64,000 nt of DNA from Candidatus Zixiibacteriota bacterium (GCA_040756055.1 JBFLZR010000007.1:29666-93665), one strand, 5' to 3'; positions 1 to 9,219 are shown, counted from the first letter of the stretch. The notes: generated from the sequence alone by a model not told the origin. A program made the numbers and translations.

Positions 1-2
1 GC

Positions 3-2684
3 AAGATAGAAGAAGGTATCATGGGGTCGGCCGCGTTATACTTTAAAGAGGCCAACGCCCGGATAGAATCATTCCCGGACACCAGCACATACGATCCCGA
101 TGTGCAATACCGCTGGTACTATGATTACTACGACAAAGGCGACAGCGTTATTGTGGCTCCCGGCAAGCTGGTTCGGGTAGAGGACAACGGTTTCGGAGAT
201 TATAAGTACTACAGAGAGTTCTATTACTACCCCGAGGACTATTACGATATCACGCTGGTCAAAATGCCGGTCGGTGGTCATACTCTCAAGGCGATTCGGC
301 ATGACTACAACTTTGACGGCTCTCTGAAGAAATTAACAGTGTACCCGCACTGGCCTGACGACACCGACGCTCGGCAGATCAACTATAGCTACGACAAAGG
401 CGGTAACATTTCAATCCTGGCGAATCCATCGACCTCCACAGAGCAACTGCTTCATGCGCTTTACTATAACGGCCTCAACGGCCGAGACTCCACCATCTAC
501 GGTTGGTCGGGGTGGAAATCGGGCGGCAGTTGGCTATCAGAATTCGCTCAGAAGGTGAATTACACCTACGACCCACGGGGGATGCTCACGGGAATAAACA
601 GTCCATCGGGTGTGGTACCGTCACTGACCGGTGGAGGCGATACCAACGATCACTTTGGCCTCACTCTGGACTATACCGCCGATGACAACGGGTACTTCAA
701 CGGTCGCGTGAAGAATCTTTATGCCTCGAATTCCGGCGATGGTACTGTTATAGACAACGATTACAGCTACACCTACAACGACCTCGGCTGGTTGACCGAT
801 GCCGTCCATCAACAGGATCCTGCTCGCAGCCGTCACTATACCTACAACCGCATCGGCAACAGAACAAGTCTCGTAGCCGGCAGTGACACCATCACTTACG
901 ACTACTACGACTCCCAGGGGTCGTCGAAGCTTCGTTGGTTCACCGGTATGGGTAACGACACTCTGCAGTATGATATCCTCGGCAACCTTGTGGCCGACTA
1001 CTCCCGCGATCTGTTCAGCATGACCTATGACTACCGCAATCTGATGAATGAGGTCAAAATGAGTTCGGAGGTATATCCGGATCGGCAGGATATTGTCCGC
1101 ATGAAGTACGACCAGACGGGCCAGCGGGTCGAAAAGACCTACATCCGTTTCTATCTCGGTGAGTGTGAAGACGACCCGAATCCACCCGGACCACCCAATC
1201 CGACACCCGACAATGTGACTGAACTGGGGACAATTGAACTTCCCGACGACCTGAGCATCATTGTGGACGATCAGGTCGCGATACTGGCTTCCAGCTCGGG
1301 GGGCGGAGACACCTGTATCTTGTACGATGCCTATGTCACCCGCTACCTGTATGATAACGGGGTGCTGGTGGCTACATTCGATGAAAACGATAACGTCATC
1401 GATATGTTCGTCAACGGCCCTGAGGGCATGATCGCCACCTACCACGAAAACGACGATGCCCAGCTTTACTATTTCCTGACTGATCAGATCGGCTCGCCGA
1501 GAGTAATAATGCACTCGCCGGGCGGTGGGATTACTCCGCAGGTGGCTCAATACAATAATTATCATCCATTTGGGCAGATCCATCAGAGTTGGGGGAGTTT
1601 CAACACGCCTTACACGTTTACCGGCAAGGAGCAGGATGACGATGGTGATTTCAAGTTCCACTATTTCGGTGCTCGTTACTATGACGCGCGGATTGGGATG
1701 TTCTCCAGCATTGACAAAGCCAGCCAATTCGCCGGCGGGTATTTGTATGGGGGGAATAATCCGATATTGGTGATTGATCCGGATGGGAATTTCGGTATTG
1801 CTTGGTGGGAATTAGCTAAAGCGGTTGTCCAATTTGGCGGAACATATCTTCAGTCCGCGATGGAGACGGGTGAGTTCGGGAAGGCCTCTCTGAATGCGGG
1901 ATTAAACGCCGCGAATGGACACCTAATGAACTCGGGCATATTCGAAGCAGATCTAGGGAACATCGAGATGCCTACGAGTCACCATGTGGCGGACGCTCTT
2001 GCGGTAATTCCAAATTCCGTTCATGATTACTTTGTCCGGCCCGTGGCACAAGGAGCCGTGGGATTTGGGGACGGCGCAATGCACCGCGGGGAAGATCTGA
2101 TTGACACGGATATTGGAGATGTCTATAGGAATACCTTCGAGGTGAGCCTGACGGAACATGCGGTGAATTTGGCTAGAGGGCTTCGAACTTGGCCCGGCGA
2201 GACCTGGCGACACATGAGTTCCGGTCCTTACGCGTTCGGCCATACCTTGGGTTATTACTCGCCGGAAATCGGCCTTGCAGCTTATTCGTTGGGTAGTGCA
2301 AGCTCAGCCGAAATCGGAATCATGCCGCGTTCCTCTTCTTGGACACGAAGTAGCTTTCAGGGTGTAAAGGTCTATCAGCGAAGTGACCTATTTGACCCAC
2401 TAGCTTCAACTACTTGGAAGGTCGGAGGTCACGAGATAGTTGGAACAAATTTGGAACGAATGTCATTCGGAAGGGCTCCGATAGGAATTGACGGGAAGCC
2501 CATTTGTTTGCATCATTTAACTCAAACAAATACCGGTGCCATTGCTGAGGTGACGCAAACTTTTCATCAGGGATACTACCGGACTATTCACATCAATTTT
2601 GGCGGATCGGCTTCTGGACTAAATAGGACAGGTTTTCAATTGTGGCGCTCTGAATATTGGAAGCACCGGGCAAATTTATACTGA
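3..2684 (+). CDS. Rhs/YD-repeat polymorphic toxin with C-terminal LHH nuclease tip (5' end outside window)
   Basis: The reading frame is open to the left edge, and an ATG at 21 is only the first Met in the window, so the protein probably starts upstream. About 890 residues are visible (numbered from that Met). YD-type repeats (for example YTYDPRG, YTYNRIGN) run to about residue 370, then a Pro-rich insert, then the Rhs core (about 444-589) ending in the hallmark NNPILVIDPDGN. After this border the sequence becomes variable: about 300 residues forming the toxin tip. Its end has LHH at 830-832, a further His, and YWK at 879-881, the signature of the LHH branch of the HNH/EndoVII nuclease superfamily. 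Known for the family: the Rhs shell encapsulates a toxic tip delivered to competitors. Inferred: DNase activity. A SUKH gene follows directly, as expected of an immunity partner. Confidence 0.85.
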   Translation, partial: KIEEGIMGSAALYFKEANARIESFPDTSTYDPDVQYRWYYDYYDKGDSVIVAPGKLVRVEDNGFGDYKYYREFYYYPEDYYDITLVKMPVGGHTLKAIRHDYNFDGSLKKLTVYPHWPDDTDARQINYSYDKGGNISILANPSTSTEQLLHALYYNGLNGRDSTIYGWSGWKSGGSWLSEFAQKVNYTYDPRGMLTGINSPSGVVPSLTGGGDTNDHFGLTLDYTADDNGYFNGRVKNLYASNSGDGTVIDNDYSYTYNDLGWLTDAVHQQDPARSRHYTYNRIGNRTSLVAGSDTITYDYYDSQGSSKLRWFTGMGNDTLQYDILGNLVADYSRDLFSMTYDYRNLMNEVKMSSEVYPDRQDIVRMKYDQTGQRVEKTYIRFYLGECEDDPNPPGPPNPTPDNVTELGTIELPDDLSIIVDDQVAILASSSGGGDTCILYDAYVTRYLYDNGVLVATFDENDNVIDMFVNGPEGMIATYHENDDAQLYYFLTDQIGSPRVIMHSPGGGITPQVAQYNNYHPFGQIHQSWGSFNTPYTFTGKEQDDDGDFKFHYFGARYYDARIGMFSSIDKASQFAGGYLYGGNNPILVIDPDGNFGIAWWELAKAVVQFGGTYLQSAMETGEFGKASLNAGLNAANGHLMNSGIFEADLGNIEMPTSHHVADALAVIPNSVHDYFVRPVAQGAVGFGDGAMHRGEDLIDTDIGDVYRNTFEVSLTEHAVNLARGLRTWPGETWRHMSSGPYAFGHTLGYYSPEIGLAAYSLGSASSAEIGIMPRSSSWTRSSFQGVKVYQRSDLFDPLASTTWKVGGHEIVGTNLERMSFGRAPIGIDGKPICLHHLTQTNTGAIAEVTQTFHQGYYRTIHINFGGSASGLNRTGFQLWRSEYWKHRANLY
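1350..1708 (+). repeat. Rhs core direct repeat, copy 1
   Basis: This stretch is identical, by line-by-line reading, to 4009-4367, with single mismatches just outside each end (1349 and 1709) and rapid divergence beyond. It encodes the Rhs core up to just before the variable tip. Such identical blocks are the expected substrate for swapping toxin tips by homologous recombination. Confidence 0.9.
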
Positions 2685-2704
2685 TGATACAAAGGAGGCA
2701 AACG

Positions 2705-3145
2705 GTGGCGGAGAGAAAACGTAGACTGGCCCGACTTATTGAGACGTCTGACAATGTTGAATTCGGTCAGTATGGTCAGGGGGCTTCGGATGACTTAGTA
2801 CGGAATACGGAAAACCAATTAGGAATAAAGTTGCCGCCTTCCTATGTTTGGTGGCTACAGAACTACGGTGGTGGAACGGTATTTGGCGATGAGATCTTCA
2901 GTATCTACGAACAGGAGTCTGACGAAGTCGTAGGTTGTGATATCGTTCGAATGCACAGAATAAACTCCGAAAAGAATTGGTTTTCAAAAGATCAGCTAGT
3001 TATTTGTGAGACTGATGAAGCGGTTTACTATTTCGATGTCAGTCAGCCGGATCAAAATGGCGAATTCCCCGTATATGAGCACTATTCCGGACAGAAGATT
3101 GCAGACGACTTCATCGAATTTCTTATAAGGCTAATTGAACGGTGA
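2705..3145 (+). CDS. SMI1/KNR4 (SUKH) family immunity protein
   Basis: A 146-residue protein with the SUKH signature: a helical start, then LGIKLPPSYVWWLQNYGGG, then acidic beta-rich segments and a C-terminal helix (FIEFLIRLIE). SUKH proteins are common immunity partners of nuclease-tipped polymorphic toxins and act in the cytoplasm by binding the toxin. The frame is open further upstream (TTG at 2657, ATG at 2684 overlapping the toxin stop), but a strong Shine-Dalgarno AAAGGAGG at 2691-2698 sits six bases before the GTG at 2705, so that start is preferred. The gene begins 20 bases after the toxin stop, so the two are probably co-translated. Pairing with the LHH toxin is inferred from position. 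Confidence 0.85.
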   Translation: MAERKRRLARLIETSDNVEFGQYGQGASDDLVRNTENQLGIKLPPSYVWWLQNYGGGTVFGDEIFSIYEQESDEVVGCDIVRMHRINSEKNWFSKDQLVICETDEAVYYFDVSQPDQNGEFPVYEHYSGQKIADDFIEFLIRLIER

Positions 3146-3256
3146 AATTCGGTGATGCGGCATATATGTCATCCAAACAATTAGCGAAATATCACGGAGC
3201 GTTTCCTGGTTTTTCTATAGAGACACCGAAATACACCTATTGAACAGGAGTCTACA

Positions 3257-3922
3257 ATGGGTACTAGAAATACAGGACATCTTGCCTCAGTAGTAAAGGA
3301 TTGGCTGAAGATTTTCCCTCGACTCTCGGAACACGGCAATTCTAAGATCGTCAGAAGAGTCGGACCGGTTCTCATTGGTGTAGAGTTCTTCAGGCCCTTC
3401 TCAACTACATACAGACCGGAGTTCATACTGGTCAATCTAATGGATGCGGATTACAAGAATCCGCGAAATGTCATTTTTCAGTTCGTCCGCAGCCGAAATA
3501 ATGTTCAGGTTCAGATCCCATTCGACAAACACGAAAAGCTGTATGCTGAAACGGCGGAGTTGCTCCGGAGGCAGTCAACAATCAGTCTGGTAGACGATGT
3601 GTCTGTGGGCGATATACTAAGCGGTGTCGCGCTTTTTTTGGAAGAGGATTATATGAAAGGTAGCAATTGCTTCATTCAATGCAAAGCGATTATACATTTC
3701 GCCAAGCTGTTAGGTGATCAAGACGCTGAGGGCAAGTGGTTCGATTTTGCAAGATCCAAACTTGAGGAGTTACCGACAGACATATTAGAGCAGGAAACAG
3801 GCGGTTATGAAATCTGGCTTACAAAAATGTCAAAAATCGGCGTTGAGGATCTATTGAATTCAGCCCAGCAAAACATCACTAGGTGGAGGCTGGACAGGTT
3901 GCCGGTGTCAAATCTACGTTGA
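3257..3922 (+). CDS. Hypothetical protein between two Rhs tip cassettes
   Basis: A 221-residue protein I do not recognise. ATG at 3257 has a Shine-Dalgarno (ACAGGAG, 3244-3250) six bases upstream. There is no signal peptide or membrane segment. It looks soluble and mixed alpha/beta, with a C-terminal half rich in helix. It lies after the SUKH gene and its end overlaps the start of the orphan Rhs tip. In Rhs loci this position is usually held by immunity genes or by leftovers of displaced cassettes, so a second immunity protein is possible. Nothing in the sequence itself proves this. Confidence 0.5.
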   Translation: MGTRNTGHLASVVKDWLKIFPRLSEHGNSKIVRRVGPVLIGVEFFRPFSTTYRPEFILVNLMDADYKNPRNVIFQFVRSRNNVQVQIPFDKHEKLYAETAELLRRQSTISLVDDVSVGDILSGVALFLEEDYMKGSNCFIQCKAIIHFAKLLGDQDAEGKWFDFARSKLEELPTDILEQETGGYEIWLTKMSKIGVEDLLNSAQQNITRWRLDRLPVSNLR

Positions 3923-5373
3923 CTGCAACCGGTCAGGAGCCGGTACTGACCGCCAAACCGGTCAGTGATGAATGTATCGTGTCAGATGTTTACATCACCC
4001 GCTACCTCTATGATAACGGGGTGCTGGTGGCTACATTCGATGAAAACGATAACGTCATCGATATGTTCGTCAACGGCCCTGAGGGCATGATCGCCACCTA
4101 CCACGAAAACGACGATGCCCAGCTTTACTATTTCCTGACTGATCAGATCGGCTCGCCGAGAGTAATAATGCACTCGCCGGGCGGTGGGATTACTCCGCAG
4201 GTGGCTCAATACAATAATTATCATCCATTTGGGCAGATCCATCAGAGTTGGGGGAGTTTCAACACGCCTTACACGTTTACCGGCAAGGAGCAGGATGACG
4301 ATGGTGATTTCAAGTTCCACTATTTCGGTGCTCGTTACTATGACGCGCGGATTGGGATGTTCTCCAGTATTGACAAGGCCAGCCAGTTTGCCGGCGGCTA
4401 TTTGTATGGCGGGAACAATCCGATTCTGGGCCGCGACCCGGACGGGAATCTGTTTTTCCTAACCACCCCGTTTTTGTTCAGCGTGGGCATGGCAGCTTTT
4501 TCCGGTGCTGGAGCATACTACGCCGAAGCGACTCACAATCCTTATATGAATGGTAGCATTGGAGGTGCGTTCGGGGCGGCTGCCCTTGGTGGAGTCCAGG
4601 GAGCCATTAGCGGAACCATAGGCGCTGGTTTGGGATGGGCATCAGGCCAAATTGGCTGGACCAGCACTTTCGGTTATACTGTGCGGGGAGCGGCATCGAG
4701 CGTTATTGGGGGAGGTATCGGAAATTCAATGGACGGCAATCCCAGGACCAGTTTCTTTAGTAATTGGGGTTGGTCTGCGTTGCAGGGTGCCTATACGGGA
4801 TATATGGCGGGAAAAGAGTATCAACGTTATCTCGCAAACAGACTTGCGGATGCTGCACCGGTTATTAATCCTAATTCCCCCAATGACGACTTACCACCAA
4901 GAAGAGGAAATGTTGAAGGAACCAGTGGGAAGGAGGCTCTTGGCTATGCGCCTGATCAACCGCTTTATGGGGATGTGCTGATAGAGGGTGCAAGCGGAAA
5001 CTGCGGATGCTTCGGGGTCGGATTTTCTGCTTACGCTCAGGCAGGCGGTGGTGGCGCCGCGTTGGTCTGTAGTGATGGAATATACGTCCGGTTGGAAGGA
5101 GGACTTGGGTTCTACTTCGGTATCGGGCCCGGCGGTGAAACTATACCAGGTGGAGTGACTGTTAGAAATACATCTCCGAAAGCGCAGTTTGGTGATGTTG
5201 GTGTCGGGGTTTTCATGAAGGGCGCTGCGATTGGCAACGTCAGGTACGATATTCCTTACTACCAGAGCGATCGCGGCTTTTTCCCCGGTACATCAGGACC
5301 GGTGTTTGGTGTACAGGCAAGCTTTGGATATTCCGAGGGCGCTTATGTTTGGGTCAAAGTTGTCTCGTGGTGA
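3883..5373 (+). CDS. Orphan Rhs tip: partial core plus unrecognised glycine-rich C-terminal domain
   Basis: The frame from GTG 3883 gives 496 residues, but there is no good ribosome site and the N-terminal 35 residues are not Rhs-like, so this is best read as a truncated, displaced tip module rather than a full toxin gene. Residues about 36-190 repeat the Rhs core of the upstream gene, ending NNPILGRDPDGN. The tip that follows (about 305 residues) is unlike the LHH tip: first a hydrophobic Gly/Ala-rich stretch (about 190-320), then a Gly- and aromatic-rich, Cys-containing region to the end. I cannot assign a toxin family. A membrane-active tip is a guess based on composition and on the membrane protein encoded next. 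Confidence 0.7.
   Translation: MEAGQVAGVKSTLTATGQEPVLTAKPVSDECIVSDVYITRYLYDNGVLVATFDENDNVIDMFVNGPEGMIATYHENDDAQLYYFLTDQIGSPRVIMHSPGGGITPQVAQYNNYHPFGQIHQSWGSFNTPYTFTGKEQDDDGDFKFHYFGARYYDARIGMFSSIDKASQFAGGYLYGGNNPILGRDPDGNLFFLTTPFLFSVGMAAFSGAGAYYAEATHNPYMNGSIGGAFGAAALGGVQGAISGTIGAGLGWASGQIGWTSTFGYTVRGAASSVIGGGIGNSMDGNPRTSFFSNWGWSALQGAYTGYMAGKEYQRYLANRLADAAPVINPNSPNDDLPPRRGNVEGTSGKEALGYAPDQPLYGDVLIEGASGNCGCFGVGFSAYAQAGGGGAALVCSDGIYVRLEGGLGFYFGIGPGGETIPGGVTVRNTSPKAQFGDVGVGVFMKGAAIGNVRYDIPYYQSDRGFFPGTSGPVFGVQASFGYSEGAYVWVKVVSW
4009..4367 (+). repeat. Rhs core direct repeat, copy 2
   Basis: This is the second copy of the 359-base block at 1350-1708, offset by 2659 bases. The identity stops abruptly near 3991-4008 on the left, where the orphan module begins. 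On the right it decays over the last 80 bases before the tip border. Confidence 0.9.
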
Positions 5374-5407
5374 TTGCCTGGTCAAGCTATAGGAGTTCTG
5401 TTGAATT

Positions 5408-5839
5408 ATGATTTTCCCGTTTTTTGTAAGACCTGAGGACCAGAGGAAAGCTGACGAAGAATGGTTGGCGGCCCGCGGCGGCGTTTACCCTCGTCCTTAT
5501 GGGTTCTACCTCTGGGTAAGCATGAGTGGGAGTATCTACCTGCTGTTTCGAATTTCGGTGGGTTTACCGGCGATTATTGCTCCCATTCTCGAGTTTGTGG
5601 TTGTAAGGACTATTCTTGTGATCCTGTCGATTACCTCTATTCTGGTACTCACTTGCTGGTTTGGGAGGATAGCGGCAAACCGGGGCATAGTCCGCACTCC
5701 TTACTGGGTACTCCGATACGGCGAGGACAAACACCGCAATCTTAGTGCGCCGGTCGGTGCCATGTTGCTACCATTTGCCATTGAAGCAGTGTTCGGAGTC
5801 CTTTACCTATTGGAATGGCTATATTCGCTAATTACCTAG
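5408..5839 (+). CDS. Small integral membrane protein, candidate immunity for the orphan Rhs tip
   Basis: A 143-residue protein with about three or four hydrophobic segments (around 33-55, 60-85 and 115-140) and no recognised domain. ATG 5408 has AGGAG at 5391-5395. It begins 34 bases after the orphan Rhs tip, the standard place for an immunity gene. Membrane immunity proteins usually protect against toxins that act in the membrane or periplasm. The gene is followed by a hairpin at 5904-5930, so it probably closes the locus. The immunity role is inferred from position only. Confidence 0.55.
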   Translation: MIFPFFVRPEDQRKADEEWLAARGGVYPRPYGFYLWVSMSGSIYLLFRISVGLPAIIAPILEFVVVRTILVILSITSILVLTCWFGRIAANRGIVRTPYWVLRYGEDKHRNLSAPVGAMLLPFAIEAVFGVLYLLEWLYSLIT

Positions 5840-5903
5840 TCCGAGCCAAATAGCCCGCACTTTGGGTGGGTTTCGAGAGGCATTATCCGAGCATAGTAAT
5901 CTA

Positions 5904-5935
5904 CGAGGCTCACTTGTCGAGTGAGCCTCGTTCCG
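5904..5935 (+). terminator. Hairpin closing the Rhs locus
   Basis: A perfect 10-bp stem (CGAGGCTCAC / GTGAGCCTCG) with a 7-base loop is followed by a pyrimidine-rich stretch. It lies between the last plus-strand Rhs-locus gene and the convergent propeller gene, so it could end transcription from either side. Confidence 0.6.
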
Positions 5936-6024
5936 CTTTATGCGCTACAGTATGCAGGTGCCAGCCTTGCCACAGAGAGGAGCAGGTTCCAACGTTGACC
6001 GGGCATAAAGTCGACGAAGATAAG

Positions 6025-8718
6025 CTACCGGAGCAACAGCATCTTTCTGGATTCTGAGAAATCACCTGCCCGGAGCCTGAAGAAGTAGACTCCTGAGGCC
6101 GTTCCCTCACTATTCCAGATGACGCTGTGCATTCCAGCGAGCCAGACACCGTCTGCCAGGTCGGCCACTTTCTGCCCCAGAATGTTGTAGATGTTCAGAC
6201 TGATTTCGCAACTTGTCGGCAGGTAGAATTCTATCGTAGTGGCCGGATTGAATGGATTCGGATAGTTCTGCCAAAGAACAAAGTCCCCGGCCACAAGTCG
6301 ACGAACATCAACCGTGAACTGCTGTACGGCGTCGGGGGCAACACCGTTTGCCGAAACGACGTTCACTTCGAATTGACCGGTCTGGGCAGGAGTCCATTGG
6401 ATCAGTCCCGAGACGGGATTAATCGTCATGCCTTCCGGGCTTAACGCCAAAAGAAAAGTGGGGGCCGGGTTCCCGCTGACCTCCACATCATATTCGTAAA
6501 GAAGTCCCCCGGTGGCCGCTAATGGAGGGAGGGAGAAAATATTAGGCGAGAGAAGAGACCAGGTATTTCGGCAGTTGAACAGGACATTTACACTGTCGCT
6601 GGCATAACTCGCCGTTACGAGGTCAATGTCACCGTCGTTGTCAAAATCTGCCGCGCCCAGCCCCCTGGGGGAGTATCCGGTGCCATAGTTCTCAGCATCT
6701 TCAAAAACCCCATCGCCTCTGTTGCGAAATATCGAAATGTTATCCGTATGCTTGTTTGATACTGCTAAATCGCAGTGGCCATCCCCGTCTAGATCGCGCG
6801 CAACCGCCCCCAGGGGAAGCATGCCGCCACGATAAGTAGCTTCATGTGATAGCGCTCCCGAGCCATCGTTTGCCAGAATAAGAATGTCATATTCATCGGT
6901 ATCGAGCACTGCCAGGTCGAGGTCGCCGTCTTCATCGAAGTCACCACTGACGGCATTGGTTGGATAGTAACCTCCAGGGAAACTCCCTCCAATCTCAAAT
7001 GTACCATCTCCTGAATTCAAGAGCAGTGTTACGTTGTACTTAGATAAATATGAGTAACAGTGATTGACCACGTAGAGATCGCAATCTCCATCGCAATCAT
7101 AGTCACCCGGTACAACGCAATTCGGCGAATCGCCTGCTGCCCATTTTTCCGGTTCCGAAAAGTCCGCATTTCCGTCATTTCTGAAGATCATGATACTGTC
7201 CATGGCGCTACAAACCACGATTATGTCTTCATCACTATCCCCGTCAATATCTTGAGTACGGACCTTATCAGGATAGGCTCCCGAGCTGGGATATCCGCAA
7301 GTAGCGTAAACGGAGGCATCAGAAAACGTTCCTCCACCTGCGTTCAGATATACGTACAACTCACCTACAGTATAATTGGCTACAACAATATCATGGTCGC
7401 CGTCACCATCCAGGTCCCCGATCGTGAGTGTATTGGGGGCGTCTCCGGCGGGAAGACTTATGGGTTCTCCAAAGCCACCTTCGCTATTGTTGAAAATAAT
7501 TGAAATATCATCGGAATCGTGGTTAACAGTCGCTATATCCTCGTATCCGTCGCCGTCGAGATCCGCCGTAGAAAGCGCTACGGGGTAATTCCCGACCAAA
7601 AAATTGTCTGGAAGTACAAAGGAACCATCGCCCAGGTTTGTAAAAACGCTCAGGTGTGTGGCGATGGCAATGAGATCAAGTGCTCCATCACCGGAGATAT
7701 CTGCTAACACGGCGTTTGTAGGAATTGTCGGAACCAATATGTGGCTTAGATCGCTAAAGGAGCCGGTGCCGGTATTTAATAGGATAGTGACATACTCATG
7801 CAATCCGTTCGTTATTGCCAGGTCCAGATCCCGGTCACCGTCGACATCGCCAGCATAGAGCGAATGCGGTCCGTATCCGCCCCACCCCCAATCCACCCGT
7901 TCAACGAAATACCCATCGACATTCTTGTAGATTGTAACGCTGGAGTAGCTGCCATTCAGGATAGCAAGATCGGCATCATCGTCACCATCAAGGTCGGCCG
8001 CAACAATTGCTGTGGGTGATGTGCCAACGGGGTAATCTACCGGCTCCGAAAAAATTCCGTCACCGTTGTTTGTCAGTAAGGAGACGGTCTCCGAATAGCC
8101 ATTCACAACTGCGAGATCGTCGTCGCCGTCACCATCGAAATCTGAAACTGTGATGGCAGACGGCCCTCTTCCCACCAAGTAGTATATTGGCTCAGAGAAG
8201 GAACCATCCTCGTTAATCAAGATTGATACTGCATCCAAACCCCATACTGCCGTAACGATATCAAGATCCCCGTCGCTGTCTATGTCGGATACGCAACTCT
8301 GGAAGGGAGCATGGCCGATCGAATCGCGGATTGCGTCCGCGAATGTTCCGTCGCCATTATTTATGAGGACTGAAAGCCAGTCAGAGGCCGAGCACGTCAC
8401 AATCAAATCTGCATCACCATCACCATCAAGATCTCCAGCACATATCGACGTCTGCCCCAAACCAGTAAAGTAGTACCCAGACTCTTCAAACATTCCTTCT
8501 CCATCGTTTAGGAAAATAGCGACATTACCAGAGGTCCATGTGTCAGCCCCGACGGCAAAATCCAGATCACCATCGCCATCGAGGTCGCATGACGCCAGCG
8601 CTTTTGGGTCGCCGTTGATCAGGTAATCATTCCGAGTTTCGAAATAAGGCTCCGCGGAAGCATTCCCCGTTACGAGCAGAATGGATATAGATAGAATTAC
8701 CGATAATGTTCTATGCAC
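6025..8718 (-). CDS. Secreted FG-GAP/VCBS beta-propeller protein with type IX secretion sorting domain
   Basis: An 897-residue protein. GTG start at 8718 with GGGAGG six bases upstream. A signal peptide (1 to about 22, ending NASA) is followed by 14 repeats of the DLDGDGDxDLAV type, calcium-binding loops of FG-GAP/VCBS propeller blades. Fourteen blades would suit two seven-bladed propellers. Next comes a putative Ig (He_PIG-like) domain (about 715-800), then a 90-residue C-terminal sorting domain (808-897) with NYPNPFNPATTI, LNIYNILGQKV and GVYFFRL. This last domain directs export and surface attachment by the type IX (Por) system of FCB bacteria. No catalytic residues are visible, so a surface binding or adhesion role is inferred. 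Confidence 0.9.
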   Translation of the reverse strand: MHRTLSVILSISILLVTGNASAEPYFETRNDYLINGDPKALASCDLDGDGDLDFAVGADTWTSGNVAIFLNDGEGMFEESGYYFTGLGQTSICAGDLDGDGDADLIVTCSASDWLSVLINNGDGTFADAIRDSIGHAPFQSCVSDIDSDGDLDIVTAVWGLDAVSILINEDGSFSEPIYYLVGRGPSAITVSDFDGDGDDDLAVVNGYSETVSLLTNNGDGIFSEPVDYPVGTSPTAIVAADLDGDDDADLAILNGSYSSVTIYKNVDGYFVERVDWGWGGYGPHSLYAGDVDGDRDLDLAITNGLHEYVTILLNTGTGSFSDLSHILVPTIPTNAVLADISGDGALDLIAIATHLSVFTNLGDGSFVLPDNFLVGNYPVALSTADLDGDGYEDIATVNHDSDDISIIFNNSEGGFGEPISLPAGDAPNTLTIGDLDGDGDHDIVVANYTVGELYVYLNAGGGTFSDASVYATCGYPSSGAYPDKVRTQDIDGDSDEDIIVVCSAMDSIMIFRNDGNADFSEPEKWAAGDSPNCVVPGDYDCDGDCDLYVVNHCYSYLSKYNVTLLLNSGDGTFEIGGSFPGGYYPTNAVSGDFDEDGDLDLAVLDTDEYDILILANDGSGALSHEATYRGGMLPLGAVARDLDGDGHCDLAVSNKHTDNISIFRNRGDGVFEDAENYGTGYSPRGLGAADFDNDGDIDLVTASYASDSVNVLFNCRNTWSLLSPNIFSLPPLAATGGLLYEYDVEVSGNPAPTFLLALSPEGMTINPVSGLIQWTPAQTGQFEVNVVSANGVAPDAVQQFTVDVRRLVAGDFVLWQNYPNPFNPATTIEFYLPTSCEISLNIYNILGQKVADLADGVWLAGMHSVIWNSEGTASGVYFFRLRAGDFSESRKMLLLR

Positions 8719-9219
8719 TCAATGCCTCCCTGTGTTTTTCAGCAAGCTTTGTCGGCTGGATCACAAATAAAGCACCGGCTAGGGGCCGTGGTGATTGACC
8801 TCCCGGAAATTGTTAGTAATCACAATCAAGATACTGCTATGGGTTCCGGAAGTCAAAGGAAGAAGCTGTGTAATGGCGCGCAATCGAGGTAACGAGTGGG
8901 GAAGAATGCAAGCCTAACTTTTGGCTGCCAGCGCTTGGCTGGTGATACATTTGGGCAGTATATTACTGTGGGGCACCGACGGCAAGTATGTGCAGGTGGG
9001 TTGCGTAACCAGCGTTTGTCCCGAGCAGAGGGTATTTCTGGCTGGACTATAACGCAAGTCCAACTGCGACTCTATCGGGAGGGCAACGAAATGAGTAAAT
9101 CGATGTATGATTTGATGCAGCCACCCTGCTATCTCTCGTCTCATGTATGATTAGGACACAGCACAAGGGCTGCCGATTCCGGTATTGCCGGGATGTGACA
9201 ACAAAGTAAAAGCGCACTC
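8719..9219. other. Intergenic region without a recognised gene
   Basis: About 500 bases separate the propeller gene and the last pseudopilin gene, both on the minus strand. Short open frames on both strands (for example 8896-9150) lack ribosome sites and any family resemblance. The region probably holds the promoter of the propeller gene and the 3' end of the secretion operon. I see no clear terminator or promoter consensus. Confidence 0.5.

Noticed and set aside
621..1727. 368-codon minus-strand open frame inside the Rhs gene
   Set aside because: It is antisense to a clear Rhs core. It recurs at 3982-4320 only because the underlying core DNA is repeated.
8896..9150. Two overlapping small open frames, one on each strand
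   Set aside because: No ribosome sites and no protein-like composition. Treated as intergenic.
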